Shown here: positions 1-6,103 of the stretch, piece after piece
Layout of the letters: every line of letters begins with the position of its first letter
Numbering within the stretch: position 1 is the first letter of the stretch
Source of the DNA: an uncultured Coprococcus sp.
GTDB taxonomy: Bacteria; Bacillota; Clostridia; Lachnospirales; Lachnospiraceae
DNA: 6,551 nucleotides
NCBI GenBank assembly: GCA_900548315.1
Contig: URJU01000130.1
Span: 1-6,551, forward strand
Direction of reading: 5' to 3'
Position numbers and translations under genes: made by a program
The notes under the pieces: model-generated
What the model saw: only the letters and a program-made list of their open reading frames with translations
Database searches by the model: none
What the model was told of the DNA's origin: nothing

Positions 1-38
1 CCTTATCGTCGGCAGCGTCAGATGTGTATAAGAGACAG
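1..38 (+). other. Nextera/Tn5 sequencing adapter (artefact) at the 5' end
   Basis: Positions 6-19 read TCGTCGGCAGCGTC and 20-38 read AGATGTGTATAAGAGACAG, which is the Illumina Nextera read-1 adapter ending in the 19-base Tn5 mosaic end. Positions 1-5 (CCTTA) equal the last five bases of the index inferred at the other end of the window. This is library-construction sequence, not genome. It creates a false ATG at 22 in frame with the coaBC fragment, adding the spurious peptide MCIRDR to its N-terminus. Confidence 0.98.
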
Positions 39-543
39 GGTTGAGATAGATCCGCCGAGATTTGTGAATGTGGTAGATATAACATCAGCTCAGGATATGT
101 ATGATGCGGTAATGTCCAGAAGCAGGGAACAGGATGTGATCATAAAAGCGGCGGCGGTGGCTGATTACAGACCAGCGGAGATTGCCGAACACAAAATAAA
201 GAAAAGCGATGGCGACATGAGTATACCTCTTTGCAGGACAAAGGATATACTTCTCGCGCTTGGAACCCAGAGAATGGAAGAGGGGATAAAGGATCAGATC
301 ATCTGCGGATTTTCGATGGAAACTAGAGATCTCATTGAAAATTCCAGAAAAAAGATCGATTCAAAACATATAGATTTGATAGCGGCAAATAATTTAAAGG
401 TCGCGGGAGCGGGATTTGGTGTAGACACCAACGTTCTCACTCTTATAACGAATGACGAGATCAGTGAGCTGCCAATGATGTCAAAGGAAGAATGCGCAGA
501 CAGACTTCTGGACAAGATAATGGAGATGCGTTCTGCTGATTAA
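39..543 (+). CDS. coaBC: CoaBC C-terminal part: phosphopantothenate-cysteine ligase domain (5'-truncated)
   Basis: This is the last ~167 residues of the bifunctional coenzyme A enzyme CoaBC (Dfp), cytoplasmic. The CoaB domain activates 4'-phosphopantothenate with a nucleotide triphosphate (CTP in most bacteria) and joins it to cysteine; the missing N-terminal CoaC domain is the FMN decarboxylase acting on the product. Seen here: the KAAAVADYRP stretch (bases 145-174), the HKIKK motif with the lysine conserved in CoaB, a CGFSMET stretch and the DLIAANNL segment, all in the order expected for CoaB. The stop is TAA at 541-543. The protein is normally about 400 residues, so the entire CoaC domain and the start of CoaB lie beyond the adapter junction at 38/39; the ATG at 22 is adapter and must not be used as a start. 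It is followed after 20 bases by the VanZ-like gene, probably in the same operon. Confidence 0.95.
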
Positions 544-551
544 GTCATAGT

Positions 552-556
552 AGGAG
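552..556 (+). promoter_or_regulatory. Shine-Dalgarno deciding the TTG start of the VanZ-like gene
   Basis: AGGAG lies 7 bases upstream of TTG 564. No ATG or GTG in frame lies nearby that would start the protein before its first membrane helix, so this site supports the TTG start. Confidence 0.75.
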
Positions 557-563
557 TTTAAGC

Positions 564-1028
564 TTGAGGCAAATAGATAGAAAAAAGTTCAGGACGATAT
601 GTTTTGTGCTGTTTGTGCTTTATATAATCTGTATCGTTTATTTCCTTATTTTCAGTGACATGTTTGGAAGAAACGGATATGACGAAAGAAGATATAATCT
701 TCATCCGCTGCAGGAGATAGAAAGATTTATAATATACAGAGATCAAATGTCTGGCTGGAGTGTTTTTCTGAACCTGTACGGCAATATTATTGCGTTTATA
801 CCATTTGGTGTGCTGCTCAGGTGGGCGAGAAATAAAAATACAACGTTTTGGCAGGCACTGTTATATTCATTTATGTTCACGCTTGCCATTGAGACTGCTC
901 AATACATAACGAAACTTGGAGTGTTTGACATTGATGATATTATCATGAATACTTTGGGTGGAATTATTGGTTATTGTATATATTATGTCACAGCAAAGCT
1001 GCTTAGGAGATATCATGCAAAGAAGTAA
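564..1028 (+). CDS. VanZ-like family membrane protein
   Basis: A 154-residue integral membrane protein of the VanZ-like family. VanZ itself gives low-level teicoplanin resistance by an unknown mechanism; most chromosomal relatives in Clostridia have no proven role, so resistance should not be assumed. Predicted helices lie at about 10-30, 67-86, 95-116 and 125-146. Family motifs are clear: NLHP at 45-48, GNIIAFIPFG at 73-82, the E110-T-A-Q113 segment in helix 3, and DIDDIIMNTLGGIIGY at 122-137 entering helix 4. These polar and acidic residues in or next to membrane segments are the family hallmark. The C-terminus is basic (RRYHAKK), consistent with a cytoplasmic tail. The start is TTG with AGGAG 7 bases upstream. 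It begins 20 bases after coaBC and its 3' end overlaps the next gene by 14 bases, indicating co-transcription and probably translational coupling. Confidence 0.9.
   Translation: MRQIDRKKFRTICFVLFVLYIICIVYFLIFSDMFGRNGYDERRYNLHPLQEIERFIIYRDQMSGWSVFLNLYGNIIAFIPFGVLLRWARNKNTTFWQALLYSFMFTLAIETAQYITKLGVFDIDDIIMNTLGGIIGYCIYYVTAKLLRRYHAKK
1005..1009 (+). promoter_or_regulatory. Shine-Dalgarno deciding the ATG start at 1015
   Basis: AGGAG sits 5 bases before ATG 1015, inside the end of the VanZ-like gene. It favours this start over the in-frame GTG at 958, which has no comparable site and would overlap the upstream gene by 71 bases. Confidence 0.75.
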
Positions 1029-1329
1029 AGAATTCAGGGTATCGGCACCTGGTATGCCGACGGACACAATAATTGGATATTTTCTTGGAGGTTTTGGAGG
1101 ATTGTTCATCATCATCTCCATAATAAAGTCTATATTGACACAGGGAAAAGTTCAAAGGGTGTATGGAGTCCTTATGGTAAGTGCTTTGATAATGGCATTT
1201 ACAGGAACAGTGTTTTCTGTGATAGGCTACAGAGCCGACAATGGTGGAATAACAGGCAAGAAGATGGCGATCATATTGAATGGAATAGTGTTTGGATTGT
1301 CGATAATATTTTTGTTGATGGGTTTGTGA
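1015..1329 (+). CDS. Small three-helix membrane protein (possibly DUF6142-like)
   Basis: A 104-residue protein of unknown function. Hydrophobic segments at about 18-41 (glycine-rich, GYFLGGFGGLF), 48-71 and 84-103 predict three membrane helices, separated by short polar loops (TQGKVQR; YRADNGGITGKK). There is no signal peptide cleavage motif. The pattern of a first helix, a conserved-looking turn before helix 2 and a final GKK-x-AIILNG segment before helix 3 resembles the small DUF6142-type proteins seen in Lachnospiraceae; that assignment is from memory of the general pattern and is weak. The start is ATG 1015, chosen because AGGAG precedes it at 5 bases. It overlaps the VanZ-like gene by 14 bases and is followed after 28 bases by the aminopeptidase, so it most likely belongs to the same transcript. 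I cannot assign a role. Confidence 0.8.
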   Translation: MQRSKEFRVSAPGMPTDTIIGYFLGGFGGLFIIISIIKSILTQGKVQRVYGVLMVSALIMAFTGTVFSVIGYRADNGGITGKKMAIILNGIVFGLSIIFLLMGL

Positions 1330-1344
1330 TGATAAGCTGGAAAA

Positions 1345-1350
1345 GAGAGG
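1345..1350 (+). promoter_or_regulatory. Shine-Dalgarno deciding the aminopeptidase start
   Basis: GAGAGG ends 7 bases before ATG 1358 but only 4 bases before the immediately preceding in-frame TTG 1355. The spacing favours ATG 1358 as the first codon. Confidence 0.6.
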
Positions 1351-1357
1351 GCATTTG

Positions 1358-3463
1358 ATGAATTATTATGACAATTTTATAGAAGAATTTGACGATATAG
1401 AGGAAAGATATGAACTTGTGCTTGGCAGGATAAGACAGATAACTCATGAGTCGTTTGTAAAACAACCGTATGGAAGTTATTTTACGCGCGTGGCAGGTTT
1501 CATAACACGTATAGGTGATGTGGTTGAACTGGTAAGGGAGGATGCGTTATCAGACAGGAGTCTTTCACAGCTTGAGGCGATGAACCATGGCCTTTACAAT
1601 GATATCTTGGGAGATAACTACAAAAAGAGCTATGCTAATTACAGATATATCACGGACGAGTTTATAAAGGATTACTCAAGGGAGAAGGAAGAGGTAAAGA
1701 AGATTGCCCAGTTGCTTGGCTTTGTGTACAACGAGATAAGGGGCATGACAGTGTATGCATTTGAAGGCAGAATAGTTGACATAACACTGCTTGCAGAACT
1801 GTTTGTCCAGATATATTTTATGTTTCAGGATGACTTTACTGTCCAAGATCTTGAGTCAGTTATATACTATTTTGAAAATGACTATGCAGAGTTTTTTATG
1901 TCATACAGGATAAGGGAGCAGTTAAGCCCTGACCTTACATTTGCAACTGACATAATCATGAACAGTGATCTTGAGGATGTGTCGTATTTATATAAGTACG
2001 GTGAGTACATCAGTAAAAATGAGATCGATACGGCGATATATCTCGGTACATTTACAGATGAAGAGATTGACGCAATGGCGAAAACATACACTGAAGGGTA
2101 CAGGCTTGGATTTGAGGCCGCCAAGATAGATCTCTCAGCAAAGAAGACGGTGAACATAAGATATTTCCTTGGACAGGAGAGGATAGTGAGGGCAGCCATA
2201 GACCAATTCCGTGCAATGGGTCTTGAACCTATATGTTACAGATACGCTGTCTCACGTATAAACAGAAGACTCATCAGCAGGGTGGGATATTCCTCAACGA
2301 TTCCGAACAAGCAGCTCGAATACGATCACAGGATGGATGAGGCTTTATTCCTTGACAAAAAACTCATGGAGAGAAAACTGGAAGTTCTCAGACAGGCATA
2401 TAAGAACCTTGCGTACGAGGCCTCGGTATATGCAGGACCTGCAGTTATAGAGGTTTTTGGCGAGGATCCGTTTGAACCAGTATCAAGTGATGTGAATCCT
2501 GTGCTTAACAAAAGGCAGCAGGAGATACAGGTGGAGTATCGTACTGATAGTTCACAGATAGTAAATGAATATATCGCGCAGGACAAATGCAGCTTTACTA
2601 TAATATCATATCCAATACCTGAGATTGGTGACAGATATCGTGACATATTCAGAGATACGGTGAGACTCAACACCCTTGACAATGATTTATTCAGAGCAGT
2701 TCATCAGTGCATCATAGATGAATTGGACAAGTCAGATCGAGTGAGAGTTATAGGCAAGGGTACCAATGAGACGGATATGCTGGTAATGCTGCATGAACTG
2801 GCTGATCCGGAGAAAGAGACAAAATTTGAAAACTGTGTTGCAGATGTCAATATTCCGGTTGGTGAGGTGTTTACTTCTCCGAAACTTACAGGAACCCATG
2901 GTATACTGAACGTAAGTGAGGTGTATCTGGATGGACTCAGATATGTTAATCTGAAACTTAAGTTTGAAGATGGAAGGATTACAGGCTATGACTGCGATAA
3001 CTACAGCGACCACGATATGAACCAGAAGTTCATTCGAGAGAATCTTCTCGGTGGCAGGGATACACTGCCTATAGGAGAATTTGCCATAGGAACAAACACC
3101 ACAGCGTATGTTATGGCAAACAAATACAATATAGTTTATAAGCTCCCGATTCTTATAGTCGAGAAGATGGGACCGCATTTTGCGGTGGGAGATACCTGCT
3201 ATAGTTGGAGTGAGGATAACAGACTTTATAATCCAGATGGCAAGGAGATAGTTGCTAAGGATAATGAATGTTCTATACTTAGAAAAACCGATCTGTCAAA
3301 GGCGTATTTTAACTGTCATACAGACATAACTATTCCATATGATGAGATTGGTGGTATATATGCAGTTCATTCGGATGGGACGGAGACAGCCATCATGGAG
3401 GATGGAATATTTGTTCTTCAGGGAACCGAGAAACTTAATGAGCCTCTTCAGAATGGCATATAA
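1358..3463 (+). CDS. M29-family metallo-aminopeptidase with long N-terminal extension
   Basis: A 701-residue cytoplasmic protein (no signal peptide, no membrane helix) whose C-terminal two thirds matches the peptidase M29 family (AmpS, aminopeptidase T, PepS), two-metal exopeptidases removing N-terminal residues from peptides. The expected ligand set is visible in order: E503 in NIPVGEVFTSP, E574 in LPIGEFAIGTN, H607 in MGPHFAVGDT, and H654/D656 in NCHTD. Y615 lies where the family has its catalytic tyrosine. Spacing between ligands is somewhat longer than in the ~410-residue enzymes. A Rossmann-like segment (VNIRYFLGQERIV, from 265) probably corresponds to the normal N-terminus, leaving residues 1-264 as an additional, acidic, mostly helical region I cannot assign. 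Such ~700-residue versions are, as I recall, common in Lachnospiraceae. Last gene of the plus-strand operon, followed at once by the hairpin terminator. Substrate range is unknown; the family call is strong. Confidence 0.87.
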   Translation: MNYYDNFIEEFDDIEERYELVLGRIRQITHESFVKQPYGSYFTRVAGFITRIGDVVELVREDALSDRSLSQLEAMNHGLYNDILGDNYKKSYANYRYITDEFIKDYSREKEEVKKIAQLLGFVYNEIRGMTVYAFEGRIVDITLLAELFVQIYFMFQDDFTVQDLESVIYYFENDYAEFFMSYRIREQLSPDLTFATDIIMNSDLEDVSYLYKYGEYISKNEIDTAIYLGTFTDEEIDAMAKTYTEGYRLGFEAAKIDLSAKKTVNIRYFLGQERIVRAAIDQFRAMGLEPICYRYAVSRINRRLISRVGYSSTIPNKQLEYDHRMDEALFLDKKLMERKLEVLRQAYKNLAYEASVYAGPAVIEVFGEDPFEPVSSDVNPVLNKRQQEIQVEYRTDSSQIVNEYIAQDKCSFTIISYPIPEIGDRYRDIFRDTVRLNTLDNDLFRAVHQCIIDELDKSDRVRVIGKGTNETDMLVMLHELADPEKETKFENCVADVNIPVGEVFTSPKLTGTHGILNVSEVYLDGLRYVNLKLKFEDGRITGYDCDNYSDHDMNQKFIRENLLGGRDTLPIGEFAIGTNTTAYVMANKYNIVYKLPILIVEKMGPHFAVGDTCYSWSEDNRLYNPDGKEIVAKDNECSILRKTDLSKAYFNCHTDITIPYDEIGGIYAVHSDGTETAIMEDGIFVLQGTEKLNEPLQNGI

Positions 3464-3470
3464 TATAATA

Positions 3471-3545
3471 AAAACAGTCTGATATATCATGACTGGCACA
3501 TTTTAAATGGGTGCAGTCTCGGAGATATATCAGACTGTTTTTTTG
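3471..3545. terminator. Bidirectional intrinsic terminator between convergent genes
   Basis: An 18-base perfect inverted repeat has arms at 3471-3488 and 3524-3541 (core ACAGTCTGATATATC and its complement), with As on the left edge and Ts on the right, so either strand ends in a U-tract (plus: TTTTTTT at 3538-3544; minus: TTTTT from 3474 downward). Inside is a second stem, GACTGGCAC (3491-3499) with GTGCAGTC (3511-3518, one base bulged) and an 11-base loop, giving a composite hairpin of about 70 bases. It begins 7 bases after the aminopeptidase stop and ends 20 bases from the stop of the minus-strand cyclase gene, so it can terminate both. Confidence 0.92.
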
Positions 3546-3561
3546 TATAAAGTAATTTGAT

Positions 3562-5871
3562 TTATTTGAGAATAGACATTCTCTTGTATCTCTTGTTGGA
3601 ATAAAGGGCACTGTCTGCCTGTGAGAGCAGATCTTCAATAGTCTGCTCACCGTCACATATAAATTCAGTCACACCGACACTCATCTCTATAAAGTATGGT
3701 TTTCCGCATGTCGCGTTGAGCTCTGCTGAGTATTTTTTGATCCGATCCTGTACCTGTAAGACATAATCGGGATCGTCAGTTAAAGCAAAACAAACAAATT
3801 CATCCCCGCCGATTCGACCGATTACGTCATGAGGTCCAAAACTCATGGAAAGGATGTTGGCAATATTCTTAAGGGCAAAATCACCATCCTTGTGACCAAA
3901 CTTGTCATTTACAACCTTGAGCGAATCCATGTCGGCAAAGAGGAGTATTGCTTTGAGTCCATGGTTAGATGGTATGTTAATATAATACTCAACACGTTCC
4001 ATGAATCCTCGTCTGTTGTATATTCCAGTTAGTTCGTCTGAGGTTGACAGGTGGTTTAGCAGTTCATTTTTCTCGTGGATCTCATTAAGTGAGAGTTTTA
4101 ACTGCTCCTGCGTGATGTTCTGTTCCCTGAGCAATGTCATATATTTAAGCGCAGCACCGAGTTGAAGACTGGTCGAATATATGGTGCTGAAACCAGAAAC
4201 ACCAGTATTGCAGATAAACACTCCGTGATGATCTTCATTTGTGAATATAGGAACGATCACAGATGTAAAACGCTGCTCATAGTATGTATATTCATTATCG
4301 AATATTTCAGTTGACGGAATCCTCCTGGATTCGCCAAATAGTACCTGAGTGTTGTTTGGGTTATAAAAAGCCTGTAAAAAGAGAGACTTCGGAACGATCC
4401 AACTGCCAGATTCGGTAATCCGTATCTCGTCATCGTATGTATATATATATGCTCCGTTGTAATTTAGAGCTTTGAGTTTCTTCAATATAGAAGAGTATGT
4501 TCTGTCCAGGTCATCACCATAGGTGAGGGTATCCCTCGTGATATAGATAGATGACCAGCCGAGCATCTTGTTCTCCTGCATCTGACTGTACAGACTGCTT
4601 GATATGAACAACGACAGGGCATTGGTGATGGCTGCATTCAGGTTGTTGAACTCCAGCCTTCTGGCTGGACTCATGCTACAGCTGGAGAATATGGATGCCA
4701 TCTCCCTGAACATATATGTTATCTTCTGAACCGGATAGAAATCAGTTATGTCAGATTCAAGGCGGTTCTTTATCTTATCGATGATGTTCCTCTGAAGATA
4801 AGGATCGGGATCATCGCTTTTGAGTACCTTGATTGTGTCTGCAAATATGTCATTGAATGATTCGATCACTCGGTGAGAAAAGAAAGATTCTCTGATCTCG
4901 TCAAAAAGTGCTGTATCAAGAATATCAACGATCTCTGATTCGCTAAGAGACAGCAGTTCTGTTTGAGGCGAGGTAATATCTTTTTCACGGCATAACCTGC
5001 ATCCACATGAAAGCCTTTTGATGAAACGGGAGTTTAACGTCTTGGATGCAGCTGTACCTGCCTTGGCAAGATCTGCAGCACTGTATATTGCACGGTATCC
5101 AAGTTCGCATGAATTGATATTTACAGTTGTGAGAGGTGGATCCATATTGACCGATGAGGTAGAGTCATCAAAACCGATAACAGACAGATCCTCACCGATG
5201 CGGAGTCCTCTTTTTTTGAGCTCGGCATAGCCGGCTATAGCCATCTGATCATTTGCAAATATTATCGCATCCATATCTGGATTGTTGTCTATAAGAGTGC
5301 CAATCTGTGAACCGCAGTACTCTGAGAAGTCGCCGTGTACGACCATGTTGTCAGTCACTTTATATCCATGTTCAGCGAGGACGCTGAGATATATCCCCAG
5401 ACGCTGATCACTGTCTGAGTTGCCCTCTTTGCCTGCGACAAAACATATATGTTTTTTGTTATGCTTCAGTATGAGATGTTCCACAGCGGTTCTCATGCCG
5501 CCGGAATTATCTGTCATGATGCATGGATATCCATCAACTTTTTCTTCAAGTGTCAATATAGGGATCCCTTCAAAATGAGAGAAGAAAGATTTCAGATCCT
5601 TTTCCGATAAGAATGAAGATATTGCGCCTACGGATATTATGAGTGCATCGAGACATTCGGGATGTGCATAGTAAAAAATTGAATTATACTGGTAGTCATA
5701 TAACTGGTTGGCTGGATCATTGAAAGATGCATTCAGGAACATACCCGGGAATACTATGAGATTGCAGTCAAGTTCTTTTGCTGCAAATTCAGCTCCTTTG
5801 CATACTTCGATAGCGTAATCGTTATCGATGTGGCATGTAAATATTCCGATGTTAAGTCTGTTGTTAGTCAT
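3562..5871 (-). CDS. Cytoplasmic LacI-type ligand sensor fused to a GGDEF diguanylate cyclase
   Basis: A 769-residue protein. Residues 7-285 are a LacI/GalR-type periplasmic-binding fold (NIGIFTCHIDND at the start; AIIFANDQMAIAG at 202-214; DLSVIGFDDS at 228-237; PPLTTV at 245-250). The ~60-residue helix-turn-helix of LacI regulators is absent, and there is no signal peptide or membrane helix, so ligand sensing is probably cytoplasmic. A cysteine cluster (C289, C291, C294) closes this domain. Residues 300-435 look helical, 435-580 may be a GAF-like domain, and 580-610 a coiled coil. The GGDEF domain starts at DELTG (612-616), has DMDSLKVVND (647-656), GGDEF at 688-692 and a normal end, so it should convert two GTP to c-di-GMP. 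The RxxD inhibitory site reads GPHD (679-682), lacking the arginine. There is no EAL or HD-GYP domain. ATG 5871 has AAAGGAG 7 bases upstream. Convergent with the aminopeptidase, divergent from purM. The ligand, probably a sugar or nucleoside by family precedent, is unknown. Confidence 0.94.
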   Translation of the reverse strand: MTNNRLNIGIFTCHIDNDYAIEVCKGAEFAAKELDCNLIVFPGMFLNASFNDPANQLYDYQYNSIFYYAHPECLDALIISVGAISSFLSEKDLKSFFSHFEGIPILTLEEKVDGYPCIMTDNSGGMRTAVEHLILKHNKKHICFVAGKEGNSDSDQRLGIYLSVLAEHGYKVTDNMVVHGDFSEYCGSQIGTLIDNNPDMDAIIFANDQMAIAGYAELKKRGLRIGEDLSVIGFDDSTSSVNMDPPLTTVNINSCELGYRAIYSAADLAKAGTAASKTLNSRFIKRLSCGCRLCREKDITSPQTELLSLSESEIVDILDTALFDEIRESFFSHRVIESFNDIFADTIKVLKSDDPDPYLQRNIIDKIKNRLESDITDFYPVQKITYMFREMASIFSSCSMSPARRLEFNNLNAAITNALSLFISSSLYSQMQENKMLGWSSIYITRDTLTYGDDLDRTYSSILKKLKALNYNGAYIYTYDDEIRITESGSWIVPKSLFLQAFYNPNNTQVLFGESRRIPSTEIFDNEYTYYEQRFTSVIVPIFTNEDHHGVFICNTGVSGFSTIYSTSLQLGAALKYMTLLREQNITQEQLKLSLNEIHEKNELLNHLSTSDELTGIYNRRGFMERVEYYINIPSNHGLKAILLFADMDSLKVVNDKFGHKDGDFALKNIANILSMSFGPHDVIGRIGGDEFVCFALTDDPDYVLQVQDRIKKYSAELNATCGKPYFIEMSVGVTEFICDGEQTIEDLLSQADSALYSNKRYKRMSILK

Positions 5872-5878
5872 GTAGGTA

Positions 5879-5885
5879 CTCCTTT
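5879..5885 (-). promoter_or_regulatory. Shine-Dalgarno of the sensor-cyclase gene
   Basis: On the minus strand AAAGGAG lies 7 bases upstream of ATG 5871. It fixes the start exactly at the first strand of the binding domain and confirms that no helix-turn-helix domain is encoded upstream in this gene. Confidence 0.85.
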
Positions 5886-5936
5886 GTGTTATAGTTACCG
5901 TTGTGCAAAATCATTGATCTATATAAAGACAACAAT

Positions 5937-5946
5937 TTTGATCAAA
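5937..5946. repeat. Ten-base perfect palindrome in the cyclase 5' leader
   Basis: TTTGATCAAA is self-complementary and lies about 15-25 bases downstream of the predicted start of the minus-strand transcript. A further TTGATC at 5914-5919 is complementary to its GATCAA half. It is placed where a repressor could bind, but the region is AT-rich and chance is possible. Confidence 0.3.
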
Positions 5947-5956
5947 TTAAAATCAC

Positions 5957-5982
5957 AGCCTGTTGCAATTATAACACAGGCT
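5957..5982. promoter_or_regulatory. Inverted repeat bracketing the -10 box of the cyclase promoter (possible operator)
   Basis: AGCCTGT at 5957-5963 and ACAGGCT at 5976-5982 are perfect 7-base arms around a 12-base centre that contains the -10 box TATAAT of the minus-strand promoter. A dimeric regulator bound here would block RNA polymerase, so an operator is the simplest reading. The arms could also form a weak terminator-like hairpin on the plus strand (followed by TTTATTTATT), but no plus-strand gene lies directly upstream. Confidence 0.45.
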
Positions 5983-5996
5983 TTATTTATTAGCAA
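5968..5996 (-). promoter_or_regulatory. Sigma-A-type promoter of the sensor-cyclase gene
   Basis: On the minus strand a -35 box TTGCTA (5991-5996, 4 of 6 consensus) and a perfect -10 box TATAAT (5968-5973) are 17 bases apart. Initiation is expected near 5961, leaving a 5' untranslated leader of about 90 bases. No recognised riboswitch, including c-di-GMP types, is seen in that leader. Confidence 0.72.
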
Positions 5997-6000
5997 TTTG

Positions 6001-6030
6001 TAATAATGAAAAGAGTAACAATGAAAAGAG
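6001..6030. repeat. Tandem 15-base direct repeat between divergent promoters
   Basis: TAATAATGAAAAGAG (6001-6015) is followed directly by TAACAATGAAAAGAG (6016-6030), differing at one position. The pair sits between the -35 box of the cyclase promoter (5991-5996) and that of the purM promoter (6041-6046). The 15-base period and location suggest binding sites for a regulator acting on one or both promoters; no known regulator motif is recognised. Confidence 0.6.
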
Positions 6031-6040
6031 ATAATCATTC

Positions 6041-6069
6041 TTTACAAAGCAATATTTATAATCTATAAT
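6041..6069 (+). promoter_or_regulatory. Sigma-A-type promoter of purM
   Basis: TTTACA (6041-6046, 5 of 6 consensus) and TATAAT (6064-6069, perfect) are separated by 17 bases. A second TATAAT at 6057-6062 has no fitting -35 box. Transcription should begin near 6076, about 100 bases before the purM start codon. Confidence 0.8.
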
Positions 6070-6103
6070 TTATGGGAATGTTTGAATGGGAGTGAGATCC
6101 CAT

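Noticed and set aside
22..39. ATG at 22 as the start of the coaBC protein.
   Set aside because: The bases are Tn5 mosaic-end adapter sequence; the peptide MCIRDR is a known contamination signature and not part of CoaBC.
958..1014. GTG 958 as start of the small membrane protein, adding 19 residues.
   Set aside because: It has no Shine-Dalgarno and would overlap the VanZ-like gene by 71 bases, whereas ATG 1015 has AGGAG at 5 bases.
564..1028. Teicoplanin resistance gene vanZ.
   Set aside because: Only membership of the wide VanZ-like family is supported; there are no vanA-type partner genes and no mobile element nearby.
1882..2682. Open frames on the minus strand within the aminopeptidase gene (1882-2199, 2326-2682).
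   Set aside because: They lie opposite a long gene with clear family motifs, have no ribosome binding sites of note and read as low-complexity hydrophobic or serine-rich strings.
3562..5871. Calling the sensor-cyclase a LacI-family transcriptional regulator.
   Set aside because: The helix-turn-helix is missing and the well-placed ribosome binding site at 5879-5885 shows that translation starts at the ligand-binding fold.
5872..5961. A c-di-GMP riboswitch in the leader of the cyclase gene.
   Set aside because: The ~90-base AT-rich leader lacks the conserved GEMM core and a matching fold; only a short palindrome is present.
5957..5990. Intrinsic terminator on the plus strand (7-base stem followed by TTTATTTATT).
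   Set aside because: No plus-strand gene reads into it, the U-tract is interrupted, and the stem brackets a promoter -10 box, so an operator is the better reading.
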